The notes beneath the pieces are model-generated. The model saw nothing but the letters and a program-made list of their open reading frames with translations. It did no database searches and was not told where the DNA came from. Below, one piece after another: positions 42,745 through 51,059 of a stretch of 55,287 nt of DNA. The first letter of the stretch is position 1. Each line of letters opens with the position of its first letter. The stretch comes from an uncultured Clostridia bacterium (GTDB lineage Bacteria > Bacillota > Clostridia > Oscillospirales > Acutalibacteraceae): NCBI GenBank assembly GCA_947632045.1, contig CANRNQ010000014.1, positions 1 to 55,287 of the forward strand, read 5' to 3'. Both the position numbers and the translations under genes were made by a program.

Positions 42745-43626
42745 ATGAACGAGAATAAACCAATAGTCTACATGACGAAAATCATCACTCCGCAGAGCCT
42801 TACCGAAGTTTTTAAAAGACTCGGCCGCGAGCTCGGCGGCAAGGTCGCAGTCAAGGTTTCCACCGGTGAGCCTCCGGCAAGCAATTATCTGCGACCGGCG
42901 CTCATAAAGGACCTTGTTCAGTCTGTAAACGGAACCATAGTAGAGTGCAACACAGCATACGGCGGTTCGCGTGCCGACACTGCGCACCACAAGCAGGTTG
43001 CAAAGGAGCACGGCTTCACCGACATAGCGCAGGTCGACATTCAGGACGAAAACGGCTCTATATCCATTCCCGTGAGCGGTGGAGAAATCCTCAAAGAAAA
43101 CTTCGTCGGCAAAAGCTTCACCGACTACGACTCGTACCTCATACTCTCGCACTTCAAGGGCCACGCAATGGGCGGCTTTGGCGGAGCGATAAAGAATATA
43201 TCCATAGGTATCGCCTCGGGCATGGGCAAGGCATGGATACACAGCGGAGGCACAAGCAAAACCGACCCGTGGTGCGGCAAGCAAAACGAATTTTTAAAAT
43301 CCATGGCTGAAGCCGGAAAGGCTGTTTCGGATTATCTGTCGCAGGGCGAAAGAATGGCGTATGTAAACGTGATGAACAGGCTTTCGGTCGACTGCGACTG
43401 CGACGGTCATCCCGCAGAACCCGAGATGCAGGACGTAGGCGTTTTGTCCTCGCTCGACCCGGTCGCCCTCGACCAAGCGTGCGTGGATCTTATATACGCT
43501 CAAAAGGAGGGCGACGGCGCTGCCCTTGTTGAAAGAATAGAATCGAGAAACGGTCTGCTGACATTGGAGCACGCGGAAAAGATAGGACTCGGAAGCCGCT
43601 CGTACACGCTTGAGCTCATAGACTGA
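42745..43626 (+). CDS. DUF362 domain protein
   Basis: A 293-residue DUF362 protein. Recognisable blocks: VAVKVSTGEPPASNYLRP, VECNTAYGGSR, LSHFKGHAMGGFGGAIKNISIG and CDCDGHP. The conserved Cys and His residues could bind a metal or cluster; no ferredoxin-type 4Fe-4S motif is attached here, unlike many relatives. Function unknown. First gene of a DUF362-ECF-DUF1893 run on the same strand. Weak TATAAT at 42631-42636 may be its -10 box. Confidence 0.88.
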   Translation: MNENKPIVYMTKIITPQSLTEVFKRLGRELGGKVAVKVSTGEPPASNYLRPALIKDLVQSVNGTIVECNTAYGGSRADTAHHKQVAKEHGFTDIAQVDIQDENGSISIPVSGGEILKENFVGKSFTDYDSYLILSHFKGHAMGGFGGAIKNISIGIASGMGKAWIHSGGTSKTDPWCGKQNEFLKSMAEAGKAVSDYLSQGERMAYVNVMNRLSVDCDCDGHPAEPEMQDVGVLSSLDPVALDQACVDLIYAQKEGDGAALVERIESRNGLLTLEHAEKIGLGSRSYTLELID

Positions 43627-43693
43627 CCGCAATATTAACCGGCGCGGCGGCTTAAACGCGCCGACAGCAAAAATAACGAAAAGGAGAACTCAC

Positions 43694-44269
43694 ATTACGC
43701 ATGATACAAAAATTTCAAGAGCGGCGGGCAGGCCGCGCCTTTCGATAAAGGCTCAAACCCTTATGACTATCGCCGCCATCGTTTCGGCTGTTGCCCTTCC
43801 TCAGCTTTTTCACGCCATGGGCGCGATATCCGGACTCGGCACAGCCCTCGGGGAGGCCTTCCTTCCGATGCACCTGCCCATAATTTTGGTCGGCCTGCTT
43901 GCAGGACCTTACGCCGGCGCTATCTCCGGCCTGCTTGGCCCTGTTGCAAGCTTTGCGCTTTCCGGTATGCCCTCAATAGCCATGCTCCCGTTTATGATGG
44001 TCGAGCTCTGCTCCTACGGACTCATATCGGGTCTGCTGCGCCGCGCCAATATCCCAAGCTTTGCCAAGGTTCTGCTCGTGCAGCTCGGCGGCAGACTCGT
44101 GCGTGCCGCAGCCATACTCATCGCTGTATTCGGATTTGCCAGTGACAGCGTTGGGATCGCGGCGATTTGGACGAGCAGCTTGACCGGTATCTTTGGCATA
44201 GCGCTTCAGCTAACGCTGTTGCCGCTTATCGTTTATCGCGTTGAAAACGCCAGGAAAAGCGATGAGTGA
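43694..44269 (+). CDS. ECF transporter S component family membrane protein
   Basis: Substrate-binding membrane subunit of an energy-coupling factor importer, with about five to six helices and the conserved LPMHLPIILVGLLAGP and GLLGPVASFALSGMPS motifs; vitamin or cofactor specificity unknown. Start: the only well-placed ribosome site, AAGGAG (43681-43686), is seven bases before ATT at 43694, which is in frame and gives MTHDTKIS...; the first ATG in frame is 43763 with a poor site. I therefore propose an ATT start, which adds 23 residues. The ATG at 43701 is out of frame. It overlaps the DUF1893 gene by ATGAGTGA, so translation is coupled. The shared ECF ATPases are elsewhere. Confidence 0.8.
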   Translation: MTHDTKISRAAGRPRLSIKAQTLMTIAAIVSAVALPQLFHAMGAISGLGTALGEAFLPMHLPIILVGLLAGPYAGAISGLLGPVASFALSGMPSIAMLPFMMVELCSYGLISGLLRRANIPSFAKVLLVQLGGRLVRAAAILIAVFGFASDSVGIAAIWTSSLTGIFGIALQLTLLPLIVYRVENARKSDE

Positions 44270-44603
44270 TCTTTCGCGAGCCGCCTCGCTGCTCTCCGGA
44301 GGAGATTTCACCTGTGTTCTCTGCGATGGCGACAGGATATTGACAAGCGACGAGCGCGGGGTCAAGCCTCTGCTGCTGTGGCTGAAAAGCGGAGCCGATT
44401 TTTCGCGCTTTAGCGCCGCCGACAAGGTGGTCGGTAAGGCGGCGGCCTTTCTGTATGTGCTTCTCGGCATTCGCTCGGTCTACGCTCCTGTAATGAGCAG
44501 ACCGGCTTACTCTGTTCTGTGTAAAAACGGCGTTGTCGCCGAGTACGATATTTTGGCTGACGCGATATTCAACCGTGACAAATCGGGCTTTTGCCCTATG
44601 TAA
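44262..44603 (+). CDS. DUF1893 protein, apparently truncated by an in-frame stop
   Basis: A 113-residue product with the DUF1893 fold features (LLSGGDFTCVLCDGDRIL, RGVKPLLLWL, VGKAAAFLYVLLGI, FNRDKSGFCPM). It ends at TAA right after CPM. In the same frame the code continues for 26 codons (SAVLEIDSPKLALDAIECRL...) to TGA at 44684, and that sequence looks like the usual family C-terminus, where Glu normally follows CPM. A single GAA-to-TAA change would explain it. It is either a truncated but working protein, a read-through product, or an early pseudogene. Family function unknown; coupled to the ECF gene. Confidence 0.75.
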   Translation: MSDLSRAASLLSGGDFTCVLCDGDRILTSDERGVKPLLLWLKSGADFSRFSAADKVVGKAAAFLYVLLGIRSVYAPVMSRPAYSVLCKNGVVAEYDILADAIFNRDKSGFCPM

Positions 44604-44713
44604 AGCGCTGTTTTGGAGATAGATTCGCCAAAGCTCGCCCTTGACGCAATCGAGTGCAGGCTCGCCGAGATGAACAGGGGCTGAGCTTAAATATACTGAT
44701 TTTTATAAATATG

Positions 44714-44758
44714 ACCGCCCGTTGGACTGCCCTGAGGCAAGCCTGAGGGCGGTTTTCT
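44714..44758 (+). terminator. Intrinsic terminator of the DUF362-ECF-DUF1893 operon
   Basis: ACCGCCC (44714-44720) and GGGCGGT (44747-44753) with a further GCCCTGAGG/CCTGAGGGC inner pairing, followed by TTTCTTTTT. Confidence 0.8.
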
Positions 44759-44839
44759 TTTTGCGCTTTTGTGTTTTATTGCCGCGTGCGGGATTTTGCT
44801 TTGGCTTTTTGACGCGCCGCCGCAGGTGTTTGTTTTGCC

Positions 44840-45012
44840 TTGTGCGGGAAATATGGGCTCGGGCGGCGACCGGCGCGGCGCAGCCGCGCGGAAAAACGCG
44901 GCCGTCGGGTATTTTTCTCTGCTGCGGAAGTTTTCGCCGCGTTTTTGGCAAATTCCCGCCGAAGGGCGGGAATTTGCGGGTCGCCGCCCGAGCCTCTGCG
45001 TCAACCGCACAA
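44840..45012 (-). repeat. R1 structured palindromic repeat, copy E (inverted)
   Basis: Main content of the 477-base gap 44685-45161. Outer arms TTGTGCGG (44840-44847) and CCGCACAA (45005-45012). Core ends GCTCGGGCGGCGACC and GGTCGCCGCCCGAGC. GCGCGGC-GCA-GCCGCGC hairpin first, then inner stem AAAAACGCGGC with GCCGCGTTTTT, then GCAAATTCCCGCC/GGGCGGGAATTTGC. Inverted orientation, like D. Its complete outer arms help define the element's true ends. Confidence 0.8.
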
Positions 45013-45161
45013 TATTTTTGCGGCGATAAAGCGGCGGCTCCGCCACTACTCGCTCATAGCTTTGACGGCAATAAAAAGTATCGCTCCCGAACCCCGCCGC
45101 ATATTATAAAAGCAAGGGGAGCAAAATCCCCGATATTAAAATATCAAGGAGATTTTAAATT

Positions 45162-46010
45162 ATGGCTACCTTTCAGAATCAGGCCACCTTGTCCTATAAC
45201 GGAACGGTGACCACGTCGAATATAACGACGGGCGAACTGCTTGATCCGCTGACAGCTACAAAAACAGCCGTTATGGACAATTATACCGCAAGGGACGACG
45301 TGACCTTTATAATTTCAATTTTAAACTCGGGCAGTACTGCCTTGAGCGATATTACCGTGACGGACAACCTCGGTTCGTATCAGTTCAACGGCGCGGCGCT
45401 TGTCCCGCTCAGCTACGTCGTAGACTCTATACACTATTATGTGAACGGAGTATTGCAGAGCGCGCCGACTGTCGCCAACCAAAATCCGCTGACGGTTACG
45501 GGCATAAACATTCCGGCCGGCGGCAACGTGAGCCTTATATACGAGGCAAGAGCTAACCAGTTTGCTCCGCTGAGCGCGGGAAGCAGCATAACAAATACCG
45601 CGACCGTCTCAGGTGCAGGCATACCGACCCCCATCACAGCGGAGGAGGTAATAAACGCCGAAAACGCGGCGGAGCTCACTATAAGCAAGTCTGTATCGCC
45701 GAGCACGGTCACAGACAACAGCCAGATAAGCTACACCTTTGTCATTCAAAACTCGGGCAATACCGCCGCTGACACAGACGTTGTTGTGACCGATACCTTC
45801 ACTCCGGCACTTGACGCTATAAGCGTTACACTTGACGGAACGCCGCTGACCCTAAACACAGATTACACCTATGACGCGATCTCGGGGCAGTTTTCAACTG
45901 TTGCGGGTCGCATAACGGTTCCTGCCGCGACGTATACCCAAAACGCCGTAAACGGCAATTGGATAGTCAATCCGGGCGTAAGCGTTTTGACCGTAACGGG
46001 AACGATTTAA
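45162..46010 (+). CDS. DUF11 (conserved repeat) surface-type protein without signal peptide
   Basis: A 282-residue beta-rich protein with two DUF11-like units (residues about 30-140: KTAVMDNYTARDDVTFIIS, ITVTDNL; about 165-280: LTISKSVSPSTVTDN, VVVTDTFTPAL). DUF11 repeats occur in wall and surface proteins, yet this one starts MATFQNQATLSYNG with no signal peptide, no transmembrane helix and no sorting motif. It could be a spore or outer-layer component, use a non-classical export route, or act in the cytoplasm. Ribosome site AAGGAG upstream. Stand-alone gene followed by a strong terminator. Confidence 0.8.
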   Translation: MATFQNQATLSYNGTVTTSNITTGELLDPLTATKTAVMDNYTARDDVTFIISILNSGSTALSDITVTDNLGSYQFNGAALVPLSYVVDSIHYYVNGVLQSAPTVANQNPLTVTGINIPAGGNVSLIYEARANQFAPLSAGSSITNTATVSGAGIPTPITAEEVINAENAAELTISKSVSPSTVTDNSQISYTFVIQNSGNTAADTDVVVTDTFTPALDAISVTLDGTPLTLNTDYTYDAISGQFSTVAGRITVPAATYTQNAVNGNWIVNPGVSVLTVTGTI

Positions 46011-46074
46011 GGCGACTTAACACAAGCGGAAGTATAATGTAAAACGAAGATAAAATGAAATGAAGATAAAAATA

Positions 46075-46112
46075 AAAAATCGGCAAGACTCCTGCAAGTC
46101 TTGCCGATTTTT
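46075..46112. terminator. Bidirectional terminator between the DUF11 gene and tRNA-Val
   Basis: AAAAAATCGGCAAGACT and AGTCTTGCCGATTTTT form a near-perfect stem with A-run and T-run on either side, so it can stop both the plus-strand DUF11 transcript and the minus-strand tRNA-Val. Confidence 0.9.
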
Positions 46113-46187
46113 GGTGGGAGTAATAGGGCTCGAACCTATGACCCTCTGCTTGTAGGGCAGATGCTCTCCCAGCTGAGCTATGCTCCC
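46112..46187 (-). tRNA. tRNA-Val(TAC)
   Basis: Minus strand: acceptor GGGAGCA, D arm, anticodon loop CCTACAA (anticodon TAC), T arm ATAGG/CCTAT with TTCGAGC loop, 3' TACTCCC-A-CCA. The acceptor stem has one mismatch, C6 against A67. Encoded CCA. Confidence 0.94.
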
Positions 46188-46219
46188 AAATAGCGTTTAG
46201 CTTTGTTTCAACGTTTAAA

Positions 46220-46248
46220 ATAATATCACATTATCCCGCGTTTGTCAA
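46220..46248 (-). promoter_or_regulatory. Promoter of tRNA-Val
   Basis: On the minus strand TTGACA (46248-46243), 17 bases, TATTAT (46225-46220), 32 bases before the tRNA. Confidence 0.8.
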
Positions 46249-46286
46249 GCCCGCGAGCCTTCTTTTTTGCTCTGCTTTATTATCTT

Positions 46287-47042
46287 CTACTCTTTGCCTA
46301 TAAATCCGCAGTAATCTCTTATATGCAATATGCGTCGGGCGTTTTCCAAGCTTTCGGCCGACGGCGAGGGAAGCCCCTCGAGCGGATATTTTATTCCGAG
46401 GTCGTAATACTTCATCTGTCCGAGGCTGTGATACGGCAGCACCTCGACTCTTTTTACGTTTTTAAGAGTACTTATAAATTTGTGCAGCCTGTTGAGCGAA
46501 TAATCATCATCGTTTATGCCCGGCACGAGGACGTGCCTTATCCACACCGGAAAGCCTATCTCGGAAAGGTAGCGCGCCATATCCAATATGTTTTCGTTCC
46601 CAAAGCCCGTAAGAGCCTTGTGATCCGCGCTGTCTATATGCTTTATGTCGAGAAGAAAGAGTTCGGTATACTTAAGCAGCTCCTTGAATTTTGAAAAGAA
46701 GGGTTCCTCTCTGCTAAAGGGCTTTCCTGCCGTATCTATCGCGGTATTTATTCCATGCTCCCGCGCTTTTTTGCACAAATCTACAAGAAAGTCCATTTGC
46801 AGCAGCGGTTCTCCGCCGCTGACGGTTATTCCGCCCTTTTCTCCCCAGTAGCTTTTATAGCGCAGCGCAATTTTTAAAAGCTCGTCGGCGCTTATTTCCC
46901 TGCCGCCGTCGCATTTCCATGTATCGGGATTATGGCAATATTTACAGCGCATTTTGCAGCCCTGCATAAACACGACAAATCTAACTCCTGGCCCGTCGAC
47001 CGAGCCGAAGCTTTCCGTTGAATTGATGAAGCCCTTTATCAT
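46287..47042 (-). CDS. pflA: Pyruvate formate-lyase activating enzyme
   Basis: Radical SAM enzyme that installs the glycyl radical on PflB under anaerobic conditions. A 251-residue protein with cluster motif CKMRCKYC (Cys29, Cys33, Cys36), the SVDGPGVRFVVFMQGC opening, the GGE SAM motif (VSGGEPLLQ), and the conserved KHIDSADH region. Ribosome site GAGGTGA upstream. It lies downstream of pflB on the same strand but is separated by a terminator and an R1 repeat. Confidence 0.95.
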   Translation of the reverse strand: MIKGFINSTESFGSVDGPGVRFVVFMQGCKMRCKYCHNPDTWKCDGGREISADELLKIALRYKSYWGEKGGITVSGGEPLLQMDFLVDLCKKAREHGINTAIDTAGKPFSREEPFFSKFKELLKYTELFLLDIKHIDSADHKALTGFGNENILDMARYLSEIGFPVWIRHVLVPGINDDDYSLNRLHKFISTLKNVKRVEVLPYHSLGQMKYYDLGIKYPLEGLPSPSAESLENARRILHIRDYCGFIGKE

Positions 47043-47107
47043 ATTTCACCTCGATAAACGTTTAATATTTAGCTCGAGCTATTGCTGCCGCGTCCGCCCG
47101 CTGAGGC

Positions 47108-47282
47108 TTTGTGCGGGCGACAGACTGCTCGGGCGGCGACCGGCAAATTTCCGCCCGGGGGCGGAAATTTGCAAAAACGCGGCGTTTTAAACGTTCAACC
47201 GGCTGCCGAACCAAGCTGCCCCGCCGCGTTTCCCCGCGCGTCCGCGCGGGGTCGCCGCCCGAGCTCTATCCTCTCGCACAAA
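47108..47282 (+). repeat. R1 structured palindromic repeat, copy F, between pflB and pflA
   Basis: Main content of the 355-base gap 47043-47397. Outer arms TTTGTGCG (47108-47115) and CGCACAAA (47275-47282); core ends GCTCGGGCGGCGACC and GGTCGCCGCCCGAGC. Hairpin 1 GCAAATTTCCGCC/GGCGGAAATTTGC, inner stem AAAACGCGGCG with CGCCGCGTTT, hairpin 2 CCCCGCGCG-TC-CGCGCGGGG, whose loop and stem differ from other copies but stay paired. Sits in the path of any read-through from pflB to pflA. Confidence 0.8.
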
Positions 47283-47343
47283 CCCGAAAAGACCGGCGCG
47301 GCAGCCCCCTGTCAGAGATTTCTCTCACAAGCGCACTGCGCCT

Positions 47344-47381
47344 TAAAAAGGACCGCCGCAAGCTTCGCTTCGCGGCAGTCC
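47344..47381 (-). terminator. Intrinsic terminator of pflB
   Basis: Minus strand: GGACTGCCGC, loop, GCGGCGGTCC, TTTTT. It begins 17 bases after the pflB stop codon. Confidence 0.85.
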
Positions 47382-47397
47382 TCTGCTCATTTAACTA

Positions 47398-49650
47398 TCA
47401 GATAACGCCGTGGCAGGTTCTCGCAATAACGTCTAACTGCTGCTCGCGCGTGAGATCTATAAACTTAACGGCATATCCGGAAACCCTGATTGTGAAGTTC
47501 TGGTACTCCTCCTTCTCCGGGTGCTCCATACAATCTATGAGCTTCTCCGTGCCGAATACATTCACGTTCAAATGGTGAGCGCCCTGGTTGAAATATCCGT
47601 CCATTATCTGCACAAGATTTTCAACGCGCTCTCCGTCCGTGTGTCCGAGAGCGTCCGGGTTGATGGTCTGCGTGTTGGAAATTCCGTCAAGAGCGTATTC
47701 ATACGGTAGCTTCGCAACGGAGTTCAGCGAGGCCAAAAGCCCGTTCTTTTCCGCGCCGTAGCTCGGATTTGCACCGGGGGCAAGCGGCTCTCCGGCCTTT
47801 CTCCCGTCCGGAAGCGAGCCCGTAGCCTTGCCGTAGACCACGTTTGAGGTTATGGTCAGTATGGACGTGGTAGCCTCCGAGCGGCGGTAGGTGTGGTGCT
47901 TCTTTATCTTTGACAGGAAGGTCTTTAGCAGCCACACGGCTATCGAGTCGGCTCTGTCGTCGTCGTTGCCATAGCGTGGGAACTCGCCCTGAACGTCATA
48001 ATCGACCACAACGCCGTCTTCGTCGCGTATCGCCCTCACCTTTGCGTACTTTATTGCCGAAATCGAGTCTACAACATGGGAAAATCCGGCTATGCCGGTC
48101 GCGAACGTCCTTCTCACGTTAGTATCTATAAGAGCCATCTCGGCAGCCTCGTAATAATACTTATCGTGCATATAGTGTATAAGATTGAGCGCGTTCACAT
48201 AGATGTCCGCAAGCCAGTCCATCATAGCGTCGTACTTTTCCATAACGTCGTCATAATCGAGATACTCGCTCGTCACCGCAGCGTACTTCGGGCCGACCTG
48301 AGCCTTTGTTTTTTCGTCTACGCCGCCGTTTATCGCATAAAGCAGGCACTTGGCGAGGTTTGCGCGAGCGCCGAAGAACTGCATCTCCTTGCCGGTCTGA
48401 GTCGCGGATACGCAGCAGCATATGGAGTAGTCGTCGCCCCATATCGGGCGCATAACGTCGTCGTTTTCATACTGAACCGAGCTCGTCTTTATTGAGATGA
48501 GCGAGGCATAGTTTTTAAAGCTTTTCGGAAGTCTTGAGGAATACAGAACCGTCAGGTTAGGCTCCGGAGCAGGCCCCATGTTCTCAAGAGTGTGCAGGAA
48601 GCGGAAGTCGTTTTTCGTCACCATGGAGCGCCCGTCGTCGCCGAGTCCGGCTACCTCGAGAGTCGCCCAAACCGGATCGCCCGAGAAAAGCTCGTTATAC
48701 GACGGTATTCTCGCGAACTTTACCATTCTGAATTTCATCACAAGGTGGTCGATAAGCTCCTGAGCTTCGCTCTCGGTGAGGGAGCCCTCCTCAAGATCGC
48801 GCTGAATATAAATATCGAGGAAGGTGGAGATTCTTCCCACGCTCATAGCCGCGCCGTTTTGAGTCTTGATAGCGGCAAGATATCCGAAATACAGCCATTG
48901 AACGGCCTCGCGGGCGTTGCTTGCCGGCTGAGAAATGTCATAGCCGTATATAGCCGCCATTTTTTTCATTTCCGCGAGCGCGTTGTACTGCTCTGTTATT
49001 TCCTCTCTAAGCCTGATTACCTCGCCCTTCATAGAGCCCGAGCCGCAGGCGTTGAAGTCCTCCTTCTTTTTTTGCATGAGGTAGTCTATTCCGTAAAGGG
49101 CCACCCTGCGGTAGTCCCCGACGATTCTGCCTCTGCCGTAGGTGTCGGGAAGTCCCGTTATTATTTTATTGTGGCGCGCCCTTTTTATTTCGGGGGTATA
49201 TGCGTCAAAAACGCCCTGATTATGCGTCTTGTGATACTGAGTAAATATTTTATGAAGCTCGGGATTAGGCGTGTAGCCGTGAGTAGTCAGGGCTTCCTCA
49301 GCCATCTTTATGCCTCCAAAGGGCATAAAGGCGCGCTTTAACGGCTTGTCCGTCTGCAAGCCCACTACTTTTTCGAGGAATTTATATTTTTCGTTTATAT
49401 ATCCGGGACCGTGCGAGGTAAGGGTGGAAACAATGTCGGTATCCATGTCGAGCACTCCGCCCTTAGCTCTCTCCTCCTTTTGAAGCTTTTGCAGCTCGCC
49501 CCAAAGCAGTTCGGTCGCCTCGGTCGGGCCGGAAAGGAAGGATTCGTCGCCGTCATAAGCCGTATAATTATTTTGAATAAAATCTCTTGTGTCGATTTCC
49601 TCCTGCCAACGTCTGCCCTTAAAGCCTCTCCACTGTACCTTCTCCTCCAT
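47398..49650 (-). CDS. pflB: Pyruvate formate-lyase (formate C-acetyltransferase)
   Basis: Glycyl-radical enzyme that converts pyruvate and CoA to acetyl-CoA and formate, the main anaerobic pyruvate outlet in many gut fermenters. A 750-residue protein with catalytic Cys412-Cys413 (CCCVSA) and radical Gly725 in RVSGYAVKF near the C-terminus. The [12 protein letters not shown] and [15 protein letters not shown] blocks are typical of PflB rather than other glycyl-radical enzymes. Ribosome site AGGAGGG upstream. Preceded by a promoter at 49811 and a leader of about 155 bases with a nested dyad. Confidence 0.97.
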   Translation of the reverse strand: MEEKVQWRGFKGRRWQEEIDTRDFIQNNYTAYDGDESFLSGPTEATELLWGELQKLQKEERAKGGVLDMDTDIVSTLTSHGPGYINEKYKFLEKVVGLQTDKPLKRAFMPFGGIKMAEEALTTHGYTPNPELHKIFTQYHKTHNQGVFDAYTPEIKRARHNKIITGLPDTYGRGRIVGDYRRVALYGIDYLMQKKKEDFNACGSGSMKGEVIRLREEITEQYNALAEMKKMAAIYGYDISQPASNAREAVQWLYFGYLAAIKTQNGAAMSVGRISTFLDIYIQRDLEEGSLTESEAQELIDHLVMKFRMVKFARIPSYNELFSGDPVWATLEVAGLGDDGRSMVTKNDFRFLHTLENMGPAPEPNLTVLYSSRLPKSFKNYASLISIKTSSVQYENDDVMRPIWGDDYSICCCVSATQTGKEMQFFGARANLAKCLLYAINGGVDEKTKAQVGPKYAAVTSEYLDYDDVMEKYDAMMDWLADIYVNALNLIHYMHDKYYYEAAEMALIDTNVRRTFATGIAGFSHVVDSISAIKYAKVRAIRDEDGVVVDYDVQGEFPRYGNDDDRADSIAVWLLKTFLSKIKKHHTYRRSEATTSILTITSNVVYGKATGSLPDGRKAGEPLAPGANPSYGAEKNGLLASLNSVAKLPYEYALDGISNTQTINPDALGHTDGERVENLVQIMDGYFNQGAHHLNVNVFGTEKLIDCMEHPEKEEYQNFTIRVSGYAVKFIDLTREQQLDVIARTCHGVI

Positions 49651-49740
49651 AAAGAAATCCCTCCTGTAAAATAATGATGTTAAGATGTATTTAAACGATA
49701 ATCATTCGCATAAATTTTGTGCAGTTTGTACAACTACATA

Positions 49741-49773
49741 TTGTGTCGATTTTTGATAAATCGTTTTTCACAA
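49741..49773 (-). promoter_or_regulatory. Nested dyad in the pflB leader
   Basis: TTGTG (49741-49745) and CACAA (49769-49773) enclose CGATTT/AAATCG (47-base-scale arms around TTGAT). It is downstream of the predicted start of transcription, so it could be an RNA hairpin or a repressor site. The TTGTG/CACAA ends recall Rex-type redox operators, but the spacing is longer than the Rex consensus. Confidence 0.4.
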
Positions 49774-49810
49774 CACCATATATGCATATTTCCTTTTTCT
49801 TTGCATAGAT

Positions 49811-49839
49811 AGTATATAACAACGCCGCAGAAAAATCAA
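49811..49839 (-). promoter_or_regulatory. Promoter of pflB
   Basis: Minus strand TTGATT (49839-49834), 17 bases, TATACT (49816-49811). Confidence 0.65.
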
Positions 49840-49906
49840 CATATATTTAAGCAAAAAACAAAAAAGCTGTCCGCCGCTCGATTATGGCGGCTCCTTGCGC
49901 TCTTTA

Positions 49907-51013
49907 TTAACCCCAGAGAATTTTCGCCGTGACCGAATTTGACAGCAGAAAGCCCTTCGGCGTAAAGCATATTGAGTCGCCGCAAATTTTAACAAAGCCC
50001 TGAACGGCAAGCTTTTTTGCCCTTTCAAAATATTCCTTTGGAATATTTACCTTATACCTCTCCTTATACAAATCGTTTCGCAGTCCGTCGGTCAATCTCA
50101 ATCTGAGCATTGCGTATTCCTCTGGATCGCCTCCGGCGGACTCATATTTTGTCTTGCCGTTATAATAATCCTCGAAGCTGTTTTCGTAATAAAATCTATT
50201 GCCGTCCACCAGCGAGTGAGCTGCAGGCCCAATGCCGAGATAGTCGTCGCAATTCCAGTATTTTAAATTATGCCTACATTCAAAGCCCGGCATTGCAAAA
50301 TTTGAAATTTCATACTGCTTGTAGCCTCTCCTTTCCATCTCTTGGCACATATATAAATACATATCGCTCTCCGTGTTCTCGTCGGGCAGATTAAGCTCAT
50401 TTTGCCGCCTGTAAAACTCTGTGCCCTCCTCTATCTTCAGCATATACGCCGAGATATGCTTTACCTCGTTTTTTAAGCAGAAGTCTATCGCCCTTGATAT
50501 CGACTCAAGGCCTTGACCCGGCGTGCCTATCATAATATCAGCGGAAATATTTTTTATTCCCCCGATTTTAATTTTTTCAAGCAGCAGCTGTGTGTCCGAG
50601 GCGCTGTGTATTCGTCCGAGCCTTTTCAGCTCTTCGTCGTCGATCGATTGCATACCGACGGATATCCTGCTGACTCCCGCCTCCTTTAATTTTGAAAAAT
50701 CTATCAAAAGGCCGCTCGACGGGTTGATTTCCACCGATATTTCCCTCGGCTCGGCTTGAAACAGTCTGCGTGCGGCTTGCACTATGGCCGCGAGTCCTTT
50801 CGTTTTGAGCATTGACGGAGTGCCCCCGCCTATATATACTGTGTCAAGCTTTTTTGACGAGTATTTTTCAGCATATTTTTCAAGCGTTTTTATTGTATGT
50901 TGGCAGTATTTTTCCGCGTCTGCGCTTGAATATTTCACGGAGTAGAAGCTGCAATACGGGCATTTTCTGCTGCAAAAGGGTATGTGTATATAAAGCCCCA
51001 GCTCATTTTGCAT
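49907..51013 (-). CDS. hemW: HemW-like radical SAM protein
   Basis: Heme chaperone family, often misnamed oxygen-independent coproporphyrinogen III oxidase. A 368-residue protein with cluster motif CSRKCPYCSF (Cys14, Cys18, Cys21 followed by Phe), which is the HemW pattern; HemN has a fourth Cys there. The IHIPFC opening, GGGTPSML SAM motif and C-terminal winged-helix-like domain are present. Ribosome site AAGGAG nine bases upstream. Stand-alone gene. An R2 repeat begins 47 bases upstream of its start, beyond the promoter region. Confidence 0.92.
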   Translation of the reverse strand: MQNELGLYIHIPFCSRKCPYCSFYSVKYSSADAEKYCQHTIKTLEKYAEKYSSKKLDTVYIGGGTPSMLKTKGLAAIVQAARRLFQAEPREISVEINPSSGLLIDFSKLKEAGVSRISVGMQSIDDEELKRLGRIHSASDTQLLLEKIKIGGIKNISADIMIGTPGQGLESISRAIDFCLKNEVKHISAYMLKIEEGTEFYRRQNELNLPDENTESDMYLYMCQEMERRGYKQYEISNFAMPGFECRHNLKYWNCDDYLGIGPAAHSLVDGNRFYYENSFEDYYNGKTKYESAGGDPEEYAMLRLRLTDGLRNDLYKERYKVNIPKEYFERAKKLAVQGFVKICGDSICFTPKGFLLSNSVTAKILWG

Positions 51014-51059
51014 AAAACCACTCTCCTTTATTATTTTTTTGAACTTGCATCCTAAGGCC

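Noticed and set aside
43701-43748. ATG at 43701 as the start of the ECF gene
   Set aside because: It is out of frame with the ECF protein and meets a stop after 15 codons.
48592-49341. A 249-codon frame opposite pflB
   Set aside because: Antisense to conserved PflB sequence, with no ribosome site and no family match.
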